Assembly (NCBI GenBank): GCA_029261535.1
Contig: JAJDBF010000012.1
Span: 1-64,000, forward strand
Length of the DNA: 64,000 nt
Direction: 5' to 3'
From: Nitrospinaceae bacterium
GTDB taxonomy: Bacteria > Nitrospinota > Nitrospinia > Nitrospinales > Nitrospinaceae
Every line of letters begins with the position of its first letter. Within the stretch, counting starts at the first letter, position 1. A program made the position numbers and the translations under genes. This document shows, piece by piece, positions 39,029 through 47,844 of this stretch. The notes below the pieces were generated by a model. It searched no databases. It was not told where the DNA came from and saw only the letters and a program-made list of their open reading frames with translations.

Positions 39029-39757
39029 TTAAGAGGCTTTCACTGCCACCCAACCGATGAAATTGCACCAGCGAAAAAACGCTTCCGTTTCCTGAAACCC
39101 GGCTCGCTTAATCATTGCTTCATTTTCTTTAGCGGTCATAGGGACCAGTACTTTCTCCAGTGCCTGCCGCTTGCGGGCGATCTCCATCTGACTGTAGCCC
39201 CGCTTTTTTTTGAAGCGATGGTGTTCGTTGATAAACAGTTTTTCCAGACCTTTTGTTTGCCCGATAACTTTTTCGATGAGGATCAAAGCCCCTCCCGGCG
39301 CCAGGTTTTTGTGGATCGTTTTCAGCATGGTCCCGCGTTTTTTGGGTGGAACAAACTGCAAGGTGTAATTCATCACGACAACGCTGGCACTCGATAGATC
39401 GAGCGCATTCAAAAGATCAGCTTCAACAAACTCACAACGGTCCGAATAGTTTTTGAGTTTTCGCCGCGCTTTTTTAAGCATGTCGGGAGAGTTGTCAAGT
39501 CCTGTCAGTTTGATGGACTTCGGTAATCGTTTGACCATGTCTAGCATGAGAGTGCCGGTCGAACATCCGAGGTCGTAGACGTTCATTTTTGGACGGGCAT
39601 AGTGCCGGGCGAGTTCCACGGTAAGTTCCATGCACTCCTTGTAAAAGGGAACGCTCCGCGCCAGCATGTCGTCAAACACACGAACCACCGGTGCATTGAA
39701 CTCAAACCGCCCGACGGGACCTGACGATTGGAACAGGTTGTCTTTTTTTCCTGCCAT
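39029..39757 (-). CDS. cmoA: Carboxy-S-adenosyl-L-methionine synthase
   Basis: A 242-residue protein, as in the family (247). FDDMLARSVPFYKECMEL, VYDLGCSTGTLMLDMV (SAM loop), LDNSPDML, VVVMNYTLQFVPP and INEHHRFKKKRGYSQMEIARKR follow CmoA closely. It makes carboxy-SAM from SAM and prephenate, used by CmoB to form cmo5U34 in tRNA. No cmoB is adjacent. The T-run of the leuA terminator abuts its ATG, so expression may depend on read-through or an internal promoter. Confidence 0.85.
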   Translation of the reverse strand: MAGKKDNLFQSSGPVGRFEFNAPVVRVFDDMLARSVPFYKECMELTVELARHYARPKMNVYDLGCSTGTLMLDMVKRLPKSIKLTGLDNSPDMLKKARRKLKNYSDRCEFVEADLLNALDLSSASVVVMNYTLQFVPPKKRGTMLKTIHKNLAPGGALILIEKVIGQTKGLEKLFINEHHRFKKKRGYSQMEIARKRQALEKVLVPMTAKENEAMIKRAGFQETEAFFRWCNFIGWVAVKAS

Positions 39758-39806
39758 AAAAAAGAAGAACCCTGACTCCCTCCGTTTAGTAGAGGAAGAC
39801 AGGGTT
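39758..39806 (-). terminator. Terminator after leuA, abutting cmoA
   Basis: On the minus strand AACCCTG-T-CTTCCTC pairs with GAGGGAG-T-CAGGGTT (plus coordinates 39768-39806), then CTTCTTTTTT. The T-run ends one base before the cmoA ATG, leaving no room for a separate ribosome site. Confidence 0.8.
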
Positions 39807-39823
39807 GAATGAGTTGTTGATTG

Positions 39824-41383
39824 TTATGGGCCTTGGATATCGCCGCCGTCTACGGGGCCCGACTTGGTATTGACCAGCAGTTTGTTCACCGCGTTGATGT
39901 AAGCGTGGGCACTGGCTTCAACGGTGTTGACACCGATGCCCTTGCCGAGCAGTACGCGGTTTTCGTGCTGGACCCGAACGGTGACTTCGCCCTGCGCGTC
40001 TTTCCCTTTGGTGCGGGACATCACTTGATACTCCAGTAACCTGCAAGGTTGCCCGGTGATGTTGTCGATCGCATTGTAGATGGCATCAATCGGTCCATCG
40101 CCTGTGCCTTCGGCTGAATGTTGCTGACCGTCACGACTGGTCAGCGTCACTGCGGCTGTCGGGGTGGTGCCCGATTCAAAAGCCATCTTCACTTTGACCA
40201 GATGATAAGTGTTGAGGGCTTCGTCCACCGTGGTTTCTTTCTGGATCAGCAGAACGATGTCTTCATCAAAGACTTCTTTTTTCTCATCGGCCAGTGCTTT
40301 GAAATCAGTGAACACCTGATCCAGTTCTTCCTGCGACAATTTGTACCCGAGTTTTGTTACCCGGTCGGACAGGGCGTTGCGCCCGCTGTGCTTCCCTAGA
40401 ACCAACTCCGAGGCATCGAGGCCGACATCGCAAGGGTTCATGATTTCATAAGTGTCTTTCTTTTTCAGGAACCCGTCCTGATGGACACCGGATTCATGGG
40501 CGAACGCATTCTTGCCCACAATGGCTTTGTTGCGTTGTACAAAAAAACCGGTGAGGGAACTGACCAGACGACTGCACGCCATGATGTGTTTTGTATCGAT
40601 TTCCGATTCGAGACCGAAAAAATCGCGCCGTGTGCGCAGAGCCATGACGATTTCTTCCATGGCGGCGTTGCCGGCGCGTTCACCGATGCCGTTGATGGTG
40701 CATTCCACCTGACGCGCCCCGGCTTTGACAGCCGCGAGCGAGTTTGCTACGGCCATGCCGAGATCGTTGTGACAGTGCACACTGATAATGGCCTTGTCGA
40801 TGTTCGGGACATTGGTCTTGAGGCTTGCGATGAGCTTGCCGAATTGATCCGGCACCGAATAGCCCACCGTGTCTGGAATATTCACCGTGGTGGCTCCGGC
40901 ATCGATCACCGCTTCCACCACTTCGGCGAGAAATTCCGGCTCAGTGCGCGATGCGTCTTCCGGTGAAAACTCGATGTCGTCGCAAAACTTGCGTCCGAAT
41001 TTAATCGCGTCCACCGCCATTTTGATGACTTCTCCCTTGTCCTTCTGTAATTTGAAGTCGCGGTGTGTTTTCGATGTGGACAGAAAAATATGGATGCGGG
41101 CATTTTCTGCTTTTTCCAGCGAACGCGCGGCGGCTTCAATATCTTTTGGAAGCGCGCGGGCGAGACCGGCGATTATAGGACCCCGAACCTCTTTGGCGAT
41201 CAGTTCAACCGACTCAAAATCTCCAGGGGAGGCGATGGGGAATCCGGCCTCGATCACGTCAACATTGAGCAGGGCCAGTTGCCGGGCGATTTCCAACTTC
41301 TCTTTTTTATTGAGGCTGGCGCCGGGGCACTGTTCTCCATCGCGTAATGTTGTGTCAAAGATGATGAGTCGTTCGGGTTGCAT
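39824..41383 (-). CDS. leuA: 2-isopropylmalate synthase
   Basis: A 519-residue protein, typical of the long bacterial form. FDTTLRDGEQCPGASL begins the TIM barrel with catalytic Arg-Asp; VHCHNDLGMAVANSL carries the metal-binding HxH; GERAGNAAMEEIVMALR and GKHSGRNALSDRV follow; the C-terminal 120 residues are the leucine-binding regulatory domain. It condenses acetyl-CoA with 2-ketoisovalerate in leucine synthesis. Its terminator is at 39758-39806. Confidence 0.95.
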   Translation of the reverse strand: MQPERLIIFDTTLRDGEQCPGASLNKKEKLEIARQLALLNVDVIEAGFPIASPGDFESVELIAKEVRGPIIAGLARALPKDIEAAARSLEKAENARIHIFLSTSKTHRDFKLQKDKGEVIKMAVDAIKFGRKFCDDIEFSPEDASRTEPEFLAEVVEAVIDAGATTVNIPDTVGYSVPDQFGKLIASLKTNVPNIDKAIISVHCHNDLGMAVANSLAAVKAGARQVECTINGIGERAGNAAMEEIVMALRTRRDFFGLESEIDTKHIMACSRLVSSLTGFFVQRNKAIVGKNAFAHESGVHQDGFLKKKDTYEIMNPCDVGLDASELVLGKHSGRNALSDRVTKLGYKLSQEELDQVFTDFKALADEKKEVFDEDIVLLIQKETTVDEALNTYHLVKVKMAFESGTTPTAAVTLTSRDGQQHSAEGTGDGPIDAIYNAIDNITGQPCRLLEYQVMSRTKGKDAQGEVTVRVQHENRVLLGKGIGVNTVEASAHAYINAVNKLLVNTKSGPVDGGDIQGP

Positions 41384-41821
41384 GCTGTCCTTCTTTCTAC
41401 CCTGGATAGGGCGGATGAGTTCGGCCTACAGGCTTTTGGCCCAAGCCGGATATTGAGTTGGCTTCTGTGTGGAAGCCAACTCGTGAATTTGATACCGGAC
41501 TCTGTGCTACAGAAAACCGGGAAAGGTGTCTGTTGGATACAGCTTCGCTTTGCCAGGTGCGTTGGTGCTAATGCATTTGATACGGAGAAAGTCAGGTATG
41601 CCCTTTATTTGTACCAAATTATAGACGAAAAATATATTAAAAAACTAATGGCTGGGTAACCGGAGGATTTAGCTTAACGCGTAAAAGGTAAGGGAAACCA
41701 GGGAAACACGAAGAGGAAAACACCCTGTAATGTGAAAAAGGAAGGCTACGGAATTTTCAGGGTGTTGCGGATAACTAATGAACGGAGCGAAATTCAAGTA
41801 GTAACATCAACCTCTGGAAGT
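41384..41821. other. leuA leader/intergenic region with a strong hairpin
   Basis: About 440 bases without a credible gene. GAGTTGGCTTC (41455-41465) and GAAGCCAACTC (41472-41482) form a perfect 11-bp stem around TGTGTG, about 72-100 bases upstream of leuA. No T-run follows on either strand, and I find no leucine-rich leader peptide or T-box motif. Confidence 0.45.
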
Positions 41822-42121
41822 CTAAGGCACAGTGAGGGTTCCAACGACTGTTGGTGTTGAGTTGGCAAGCCTCTCGGCCTCAATAATAATATCTTCCGTA
41901 ATGGCTTCGCGAGTGACTGCTTTATTCGATTCTCTTTCAAGAACAGTTTGTTCGCGATCAAATGTTTCCATATATTGATCGAATACATCTTCAGGGTCTA
42001 CAAATTGGGAGTCCTGGGCTCTGACTTGACCAACGATGGAGTAGTTGAGGAGCTCTGAGCACCAGACTCCAACCACAAGCAAGGCCAAAATTATTTTTAG
42101 AGTTTTTATTTTTATCCTCAT
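41822..42121 (-). CDS. Small exported or membrane-anchored protein, unknown
   Basis: A 99-residue protein: basic MRIKIKTLK, hydrophobic IILALLVVGVWC, then an acidic helical region (DPEDVFDQYMETFDREQTVLERE). The N-terminus could be a signal or an anchor. It follows the beta-barrel gene by 33 bases on the same strand, so the two may be an operon. Confidence 0.55.
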   Translation of the reverse strand: MRIKIKTLKIILALLVVGVWCSELLNYSIVGQVRAQDSQFVDPEDVFDQYMETFDREQTVLERESNKAVTREAITEDIIIEAERLANSTPTVVGTLTVP

Positions 42122-42153
42122 GAATGCGCCTTTTATATCCCTGTTTAACCAGA

Positions 42154-43155
42154 TTAGAATCGAATATCCAAACCAAGATCCACCCGATGGTTTTGATATT
42201 CCCGAAACTCAGTGCTTGAATCGTTGTAGTGGTAAGTGTACTTAACTTTCCCCAGAACCTTTTCTACGAATCCCCAGTCTTTGATGAGCTCTTTTTGAAA
42301 TTTTGTTCTGAATGTATGGAAGAAGTCTTCGCGAGTGTTGGTGACGGTAGTTGCCAGAAAAGTACGGTAGTCCCTGTTTGAATACTGGTAGGAACTGTTC
42401 ATGTCCACATCAAACGGGAGGCTCACTTTGGAGGAAACCGTTAAAGTGTGAATGTCGCGGTCAAAATTTCCGGCAGTATCTTCACTTGAATACTCGTAAC
42501 CTACCCCGATATTATTTTTGTAGTCGGCGAACAGATAGATATGGCGAAACCCGACACCGTAGCTATCGCCATCACGACCCTGGTTGATAAAGTTATTGGT
42601 GTCTTTGTATTTCATGTAGAGACGGGTGACACCGAACTTCTTGCTAAAATGGTTGAAACTTGGGCTGACAAAGTTTATGCCGCTGAAGCTGTTTCCATCA
42701 TTGACATTATGGAAATAGAAATACTGAACTGTGATGTTTGACAGGGGGGTGATTTTATAAACAGGTTTTACCCCAAACATTTGAGTTATCAGGTCAAACC
42801 GGGATAGCTCGAAATAAACAGTTCCGTCAATTTCGTAGGAGCCCTCAACTCTGAATTTGTTGTTGAACTTAAGGGTGTAATTAACAAATGCATCGTAATT
42901 GAATGCCGAGTCGTCCTTGTCGCTCCCTCTCAAGGAAACCGGGATATCGCGACCATCTGTGGGACTTTGGATTACATTAGTGTCGTAGGAAAAGAATGTT
43001 TTGGCCTTAGCTTTCCAGTTTTTCCCTTTTTGTGAAAATTCAAGAGCCTCCGACTGCATTGGAGCCAAAAGCGCAAACAGGAACGCAATCATCATGCTGA
43101 TCAGTATTTTGGTCCCAAGGAGCTTTTTGTTATTCAATGGTTTCACCCGATACAA
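42154..43155 (-). CDS. Outer-membrane beta-barrel protein
   Basis: A 333-residue protein. Signal peptide (KILISMMIAFLFALLAPMQSEA, cleavage near residue 37), then alternating aromatic/hydrophobic beta strands throughout and a C-terminal DLGLDIRF ending in Phe, the BAM-recognition signature. About 14-16 strands would fit. The start is uncertain: TTG 43155 or GTG 43146. Neighbouring O-antigen ligase suggests an envelope/polysaccharide setting, but the substrate is unknown. Confidence 0.7.
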   Translation of the reverse strand: MYRVKPLNNKKLLGTKILISMMIAFLFALLAPMQSEALEFSQKGKNWKAKAKTFFSYDTNVIQSPTDGRDIPVSLRGSDKDDSAFNYDAFVNYTLKFNNKFRVEGSYEIDGTVYFELSRFDLITQMFGVKPVYKITPLSNITVQYFYFHNVNDGNSFSGINFVSPSFNHFSKKFGVTRLYMKYKDTNNFINQGRDGDSYGVGFRHIYLFADYKNNIGVGYEYSSEDTAGNFDRDIHTLTVSSKVSLPFDVDMNSSYQYSNRDYRTFLATTVTNTREDFFHTFRTKFQKELIKDWGFVEKVLGKVKYTYHYNDSSTEFREYQNHRVDLGLDIRF

Positions 43156-43236
43156 AGTTATCTGATATAAATTCCCGGTATTCTATTATGGGACTCATGG
43201 CCTGTCAAGGAGGGGGGGGGATGTCGGATATTCTTG

Positions 43237-44952
43237 CTACTTGGCCTCCTCAAGTTTTAGGCGTTCAATTTTTCTGGGTAAAGCCCTGTTTCTGGGATCC
43301 TTTCTAACTGCTTTTATGTAAGCGCCGATAGCTTCTGTTTTCTTGTCTTGCGCCATTAAAAGATCACCCCAGGCTAAATAATATTTGCTTGTACGATGGT
43401 TTGTCTTTTCAGCCATTAGTAGTTCTTTAGTGGATTTTTTGGCCCAGCTATTATCTCCGGAGTTATTAAATTGTTTTAAATAATGTTTTGAAAGCTCCAG
43501 GTAAGGTCGTTCGCATTGAGGGCAATGGAATTTGGCGGTTTCAAGCAAGTTGACAGGGTCTTTGTCAGGGCCATTCTTGGGCAAGAGGTTGTGGATTATA
43601 TTTTGATATGTATTTAATTTGAGTGTTAGAAAGCCGCCAAGTCCAACCAAAGAGACCAGAAGAAGAGCGTGTAATGCCAAATACTTTGTTCGGGAGGCGA
43701 CTTTGATGTCACCTGGTCCAATCATGGTCACTAAGAAAATAAACAAGGTCAGGAAAAAGGGAATGTGCCAAAAATACTCAATTAAATAATGGGTTTGAGT
43801 TCCCAATAGAATTAATCCAAGAATTATTATTCTGACACTAGATTGAGGCGATTCCTTGGTAAGCTTTCTGTAGAGCTTTATTATGGCGGTGCATAAACAG
43901 GTCAATAATAGAGCCAACCCAATAAAACCAGAGTCTATGGTCGTTTGTATCATCAGGTTGTGGGCGTTGTGGCTGTATCCGTCACGGTAAGCATGGTGTA
44001 GCACGATAAATGAATACGGACCCGAGCCTATCCAGGGATTTTCCTTAACAAAGTCCAAAGAATCCTCCCAATAGCCGAATCTTTTATTGAAAGAAGATGT
44101 CATGGCAGACTTTCTAAACTCCTCTTCTTTGGATGAAAGAAGGCCTGTCTCCAGATTGTTTTTTGGGGAGAGATGAAAGTGCTCGATGGCTTTAATGAAT
44201 TCGATATCCAACGCGGAAAGAAAATACGATGCGATTAAAACTAAAGGGACCAAGGTAGAAAGTTTAATTAATCCTCTCAGTCGATTTTTTTGGAAATATA
44301 AAAATGTAAGTCCGAGAATTACAACGCCAACCAGTTGGCTTCCTCTGGAATATGATAGGCATAGTCCGAGGGTTGATAAAATACCGGTAGAACAGGCCAT
44401 TATTTTAATGGGAACGTTGCGGGATTCGTTGGCGAGATAAGGCCATATTGACACAGGGATTATAAAGAAATTTCCTAGGAAATTGGGGTTAGAGAATAAA
44501 GAGGCAATTCCATTGTCTACAAAAACGTTCCACCATATATTTTCATATATCACTAATAGGCAGAGACTTCCATACAGGCCGCCGATGACGAGAAAGGTCC
44601 AGAGGGCGGTGTTTAAATATTTTGTTTCCCTGGCATATATAGAAAAGCCAACAGCCAGAATCATTCCTGCAAGGTACTTGACGGCCATGGACAGGCTTTG
44701 CTCACCGTCAAGCCCATAGCGGTAACCGAACACGAGCCATCCCAGGAAAATCAGGAGGAAAAGTGTTGACCAGGCAATTGTATGGGTGTCCGTCTTTTTT
44801 TTGATCAGATAAATGAAGGAAGAAAATCCAAAAGCGGCGGAGGCGATAAAGAAAGTGACGGCAAGGAATGAATCGGTAATATTGACTGAAGCACTGTGTC
44901 CACCCCAAAAGGCCAGGAAGGCCAGGAGCAAAATAAAGGCGTAACTATGCAT
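43237..44952 (-). CDS. O-antigen ligase/polymerase-family membrane protein with C-terminal TPR-like tail
   Basis: A 571-residue protein. Ten or more hydrophobic helices cover residues about 1-450. GLFSNPNFLGNFF-like sequence (SLFSNPNFLGNFFIIP) and the periplasmic WIGSGPYSFIVLHHAYRDGYSHNAHNLMIQTTIDSGFIG loop are typical of the WaaL/Wzy family. Residues about 470-565 are TPR-like (YLAWGDLLMAQDKKTEAIGAYIKAVRKDPRN). It would join polysaccharide or glycan chains in the periplasm. Confidence 0.75.
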   Translation of the reverse strand: MHSYAFILLLAFLAFWGGHSASVNITDSFLAVTFFIASAAFGFSSFIYLIKKKTDTHTIAWSTLFLLIFLGWLVFGYRYGLDGEQSLSMAVKYLAGMILAVGFSIYARETKYLNTALWTFLVIGGLYGSLCLLVIYENIWWNVFVDNGIASLFSNPNFLGNFFIIPVSIWPYLANESRNVPIKIMACSTGILSTLGLCLSYSRGSQLVGVVILGLTFLYFQKNRLRGLIKLSTLVPLVLIASYFLSALDIEFIKAIEHFHLSPKNNLETGLLSSKEEEFRKSAMTSSFNKRFGYWEDSLDFVKENPWIGSGPYSFIVLHHAYRDGYSHNAHNLMIQTTIDSGFIGLALLLTCLCTAIIKLYRKLTKESPQSSVRIIILGLILLGTQTHYLIEYFWHIPFFLTLFIFLVTMIGPGDIKVASRTKYLALHALLLVSLVGLGGFLTLKLNTYQNIIHNLLPKNGPDKDPVNLLETAKFHCPQCERPYLELSKHYLKQFNNSGDNSWAKKSTKELLMAEKTNHRTSKYYLAWGDLLMAQDKKTEAIGAYIKAVRKDPRNRALPRKIERLKLEEAK

Positions 44953-45051
44953 GGGGTGTTTTCATCTGGTGCCTGATGATATTGAGATGGAGATGAATGC
45001 TACAATCGATGCCTTGAAAAACCGATATTAAAAAAAAGGATAGCACAATAA

Positions 45052-47556
45052 ATGAAACACGGAGGGTTGGGTATAAAGTTCAGGCGGTTGACTCGGTCGG
45101 AATGTGTCTTGGCGTTTTACGGGTTCATTTTGATAGCCTGTCTCTACTTTTACGGGATGGTCACGAACGATACTGTTTTTTTCGGCCATGATTTTGGTTT
45201 ATTTTTTATTCCAATGAGAAAACTCTGGCTTGAGCAGGTGGCGCTGGGGCATTTTCCTTTATGGAATCCCTATCTGCTGAGCGGCACGCCTCTCTTTGCG
45301 ACTTTGCAACCAGCCGTTTTTTACCCGTTTAGCTGGCTCTTTTTTATTCTCCCGTTTTATTTCACGTTCAATATTTCTATCGTTCTGCATTATGCGCTGG
45401 CAGGTTTTTTTATGTATCTCCTCATGCGCGGACAAAAGGTAGGAAAAGAAGGCGCGCTTATATCCGCTGTGATTTTTATGCTGGGTGGCTATATGCTGGC
45501 TATCCATTACTACCTGTCCACCCTGTTTCCCGTGGCGTGGGCCCCTTTGTTTCTGTTGGTATTTTTCGGAGGATTGTTTAAGGACGATATTCGCGGAGCT
45601 GTTATCGCGGCATTTATTTCTGCGATGATGTTTTTTGCCGGGGGAGTGGAAACCTGCTACCAACTGTTTGCCTGGTGTATCGTCTTCACATTATTTCCTG
45701 GATTGATATTTTTTCAGAAGGCAAACGGCAACTGGAAATTCCGCCTTAAATATTTACTCCTATTTTTTGTTTTGTTTTTCGGATTGATCGCCGCGCAGGC
45801 ACTACCCACCTGGGAACTCTCTCAGTTGTCAGACCGGCACCATGGGGTGTCGTGGGAGGTCTCCACGTTGTGGTCCATGCGTCTCAAGGATTTTGTTCAG
45901 TTCTTTTTCCTGGACCCTTATGGATATTTGCAAAATAGTAAGGAAGTTCGGATCAATCAGGTATGGTTGCACTCGCTTTATCTCGGGAGTCTGCCCCTGA
46001 TATTGTTCGTGTACCACTGCCTTCAGGAAGGCAAGCGCGGTTGGGTTTTTGTGGTGATCGTTTTGATTTCATTTGATATCGCTTTAGGAAGAAACGGGCT
46101 TCTGTACCCTCTTTTTTATAATTACCTGCCGGGATTCGATCACTTTCGATACCCGGTTAAATTTGTTTTTCCTGCTATTTTAGTCATCGCCATGGGAGCA
46201 GGCATGGGGTGGGACCGGCTTCGTAGGTTTTCGCATTCAACAAAAGTGAATGCGCGTTTAAGTGCCATTTGCCTGACTCTAGCAGTTTTTTCTATGGTTA
46301 TGTTCGTGTGGTTGAAGGTCTACCCTGAATTCTGGAGTGATCTTTTTAAGCGTTACATCATGCAGGACCATTTTTTTAAATACAGCCCCTCAAAAAACAT
46401 TGATGAGATGGTCAATCAGGTAGTCTCTCTTTTCCGCGAGGAAAAAGTTACCCTGACCACGATATACAACGCCAAACGACTGTTTCTGTTTTTATTTGCC
46501 TATGCCATGCTGTTTTATCTCTATGTACAGTCCCTTGGTAAAAGGAAATGGATTCTGCACGTCTGCTTCGCAGTCCTGGTTGTCGATTTATTTTTTAGCG
46601 GTTTCGGGTTTTATTTGAAAATACCAGTAGAGCAGTTCGAAAAGCAGGCTCCCGAAACAAAAATGATTCTTGCCGATGAGTCCCTGTTTAGAATTTTTGT
46701 TTCCAGAGATGCAGAAACGATTGCTCCAAAAAATGGCGAGGTCAGTAAACTGCGCGGCCTGAGAGTTCCGGGGAGAACCGTTCCGCTGGACATCCGCTCC
46801 AAAAATGGTGTCTATCAGGTGGGAGGGCCGGTGGTGATTTGGCGGGAACGCTACCGAAAATTTTATAAATTGCTCAACCAGCAATCTGTGCAGGGTCGCA
46901 TGAAGATTTTGAATATGATGAATGTTAAATACATGCTCACATCAAACTTTGTCGGACCTGATTTCCCCTTATTTTTGATGAATCCTCCTCATTCTGATGA
47001 AGCGCGGAAGGACCGGGGTGATCGAGGCCTGAAAAAAATCCCGACCCTGAGTTATAAAAACAAAAATATGATGCCTCGTGCTTTTTTGGTGTCGGATTGT
47101 AAAGTGATTCTGAGCGACGACGTGTTGACAGAAACATTATTTTCCGAAAAATTTGATCCGACACAAACCGTCCTGCTGGAAGAGAATCCACGATTTTTTG
47201 ATTGCGGAGAGCTGGGAGTAAAGCAGCGGGAAGAGGAGGGTGCAAGGGGCAGGGTGAGCATAAAGCAATTGACCTACGATTCAATAGAACTTGAAGTTGA
47301 TTCCCCTGTAAGGCAGATATTGTTTTTAAGTGAAAGTTATTATCCGGGGTGGGTCGCCAGAGTGAACGGTCAGGTCGTGAAAATTTATCGGGCCAATATA
47401 GTGTTCCGCGCCATCGTGGTTCCTCCGGGAAAATCGATAGTGGAAATGAGCTATCAACCCCCGTTGTTTTATGTCGGCATAGGTATTAGTTTGACCTCTT
47501 TAACAGGATGCACCCTGCTTATGGTTTTTGGCAGAAAGAAAGCCCTCCATATATGA
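45052..47556 (+). CDS. YfhO-family multispan membrane protein
   Basis: An 834-residue protein with about 12 hydrophobic helices to residue 525, including DFGLFFIPMRKLWLEQVALGHFPLWNPYLLSGTPLFATLQPAVFYP, the hallmark N-terminal loop of YfhO-type proteins, and a C-terminal periplasmic domain (SESYYPGWVARVNGQ) then a last TM helix. Members are GT-C-like and assist glycosylation of polymers in some bacteria. It is divergent from the O-antigen ligase gene, with 99 bases between. Confidence 0.8.
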   Translation: MKHGGLGIKFRRLTRSECVLAFYGFILIACLYFYGMVTNDTVFFGHDFGLFFIPMRKLWLEQVALGHFPLWNPYLLSGTPLFATLQPAVFYPFSWLFFILPFYFTFNISIVLHYALAGFFMYLLMRGQKVGKEGALISAVIFMLGGYMLAIHYYLSTLFPVAWAPLFLLVFFGGLFKDDIRGAVIAAFISAMMFFAGGVETCYQLFAWCIVFTLFPGLIFFQKANGNWKFRLKYLLLFFVLFFGLIAAQALPTWELSQLSDRHHGVSWEVSTLWSMRLKDFVQFFFLDPYGYLQNSKEVRINQVWLHSLYLGSLPLILFVYHCLQEGKRGWVFVVIVLISFDIALGRNGLLYPLFYNYLPGFDHFRYPVKFVFPAILVIAMGAGMGWDRLRRFSHSTKVNARLSAICLTLAVFSMVMFVWLKVYPEFWSDLFKRYIMQDHFFKYSPSKNIDEMVNQVVSLFREEKVTLTTIYNAKRLFLFLFAYAMLFYLYVQSLGKRKWILHVCFAVLVVDLFFSGFGFYLKIPVEQFEKQAPETKMILADESLFRIFVSRDAETIAPKNGEVSKLRGLRVPGRTVPLDIRSKNGVYQVGGPVVIWRERYRKFYKLLNQQSVQGRMKILNMMNVKYMLTSNFVGPDFPLFLMNPPHSDEARKDRGDRGLKKIPTLSYKNKNMMPRAFLVSDCKVILSDDVLTETLFSEKFDPTQTVLLEENPRFFDCGELGVKQREEEGARGRVSIKQLTYDSIELEVDSPVRQILFLSESYYPGWVARVNGQVVKIYRANIVFRAIVVPPGKSIVEMSYQPPLFYVGIGISLTSLTGCTLLMVFGRKKALHI

Positions 47557-47589
47557 TTGTTGTGGCATAATTACGAATCCCTTTTTATC

Positions 47590-47725
47590 GGAAATATTCT
47601 GGGGTGTGGCTAAGTGGAGAGTGCAAACCCAAGCAGTATGTTCTGCCGGGTTGTCCATTGCCCTCCGCGAGGAGTGCCCTCTTTCGGCCCCGAATCCAGG
47701 CCATCGGGCCTTTGCGCTTTAGAGT
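47590..47725 (+). ncRNA. Candidate structured RNA, 6S-like
   Basis: Between yfhO-like and gltB. An outer stem pairs ATTC-GGGG with CCCC-GAAT; GGAGAG can pair with CTCTTTC; inside are AACCC-aa-GCAG...CTGC-c-GGGTT and CTCC-GCGA-GGAG. A rod with a central opening and a small 3'-side hairpin near CCCTCCGCG recalls 6S RNA. AGGCC...GGCCT followed by TTGCGCTTT could be its terminator. It is shorter than typical 6S (about 180). Confidence 0.4.
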
Positions 47726-47844
47726 CTTGGTTGAATTGAAAAAATACTCATAAGTGTGTATATTTTGGATTTCCTATTGGTGCCTGATTTTTAACTTCTT
47801 GACTTAATTAGCTTTCCGGTTTTGGCACTCGATTTGCTACGAAT

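Noticed and set aside
41384-41821. T-box or leucine attenuator ahead of leuA
   Set aside because: A strong hairpin exists, but no T-box consensus, no run of Leu codons in a leader ORF and no T-run after the stem.
42351-42741. Plus-strand ORFs opposite the beta-barrel gene
   Set aside because: No start signals; the minus-strand barrel has a signal peptide and C-terminal Phe signature, so it is the real gene.
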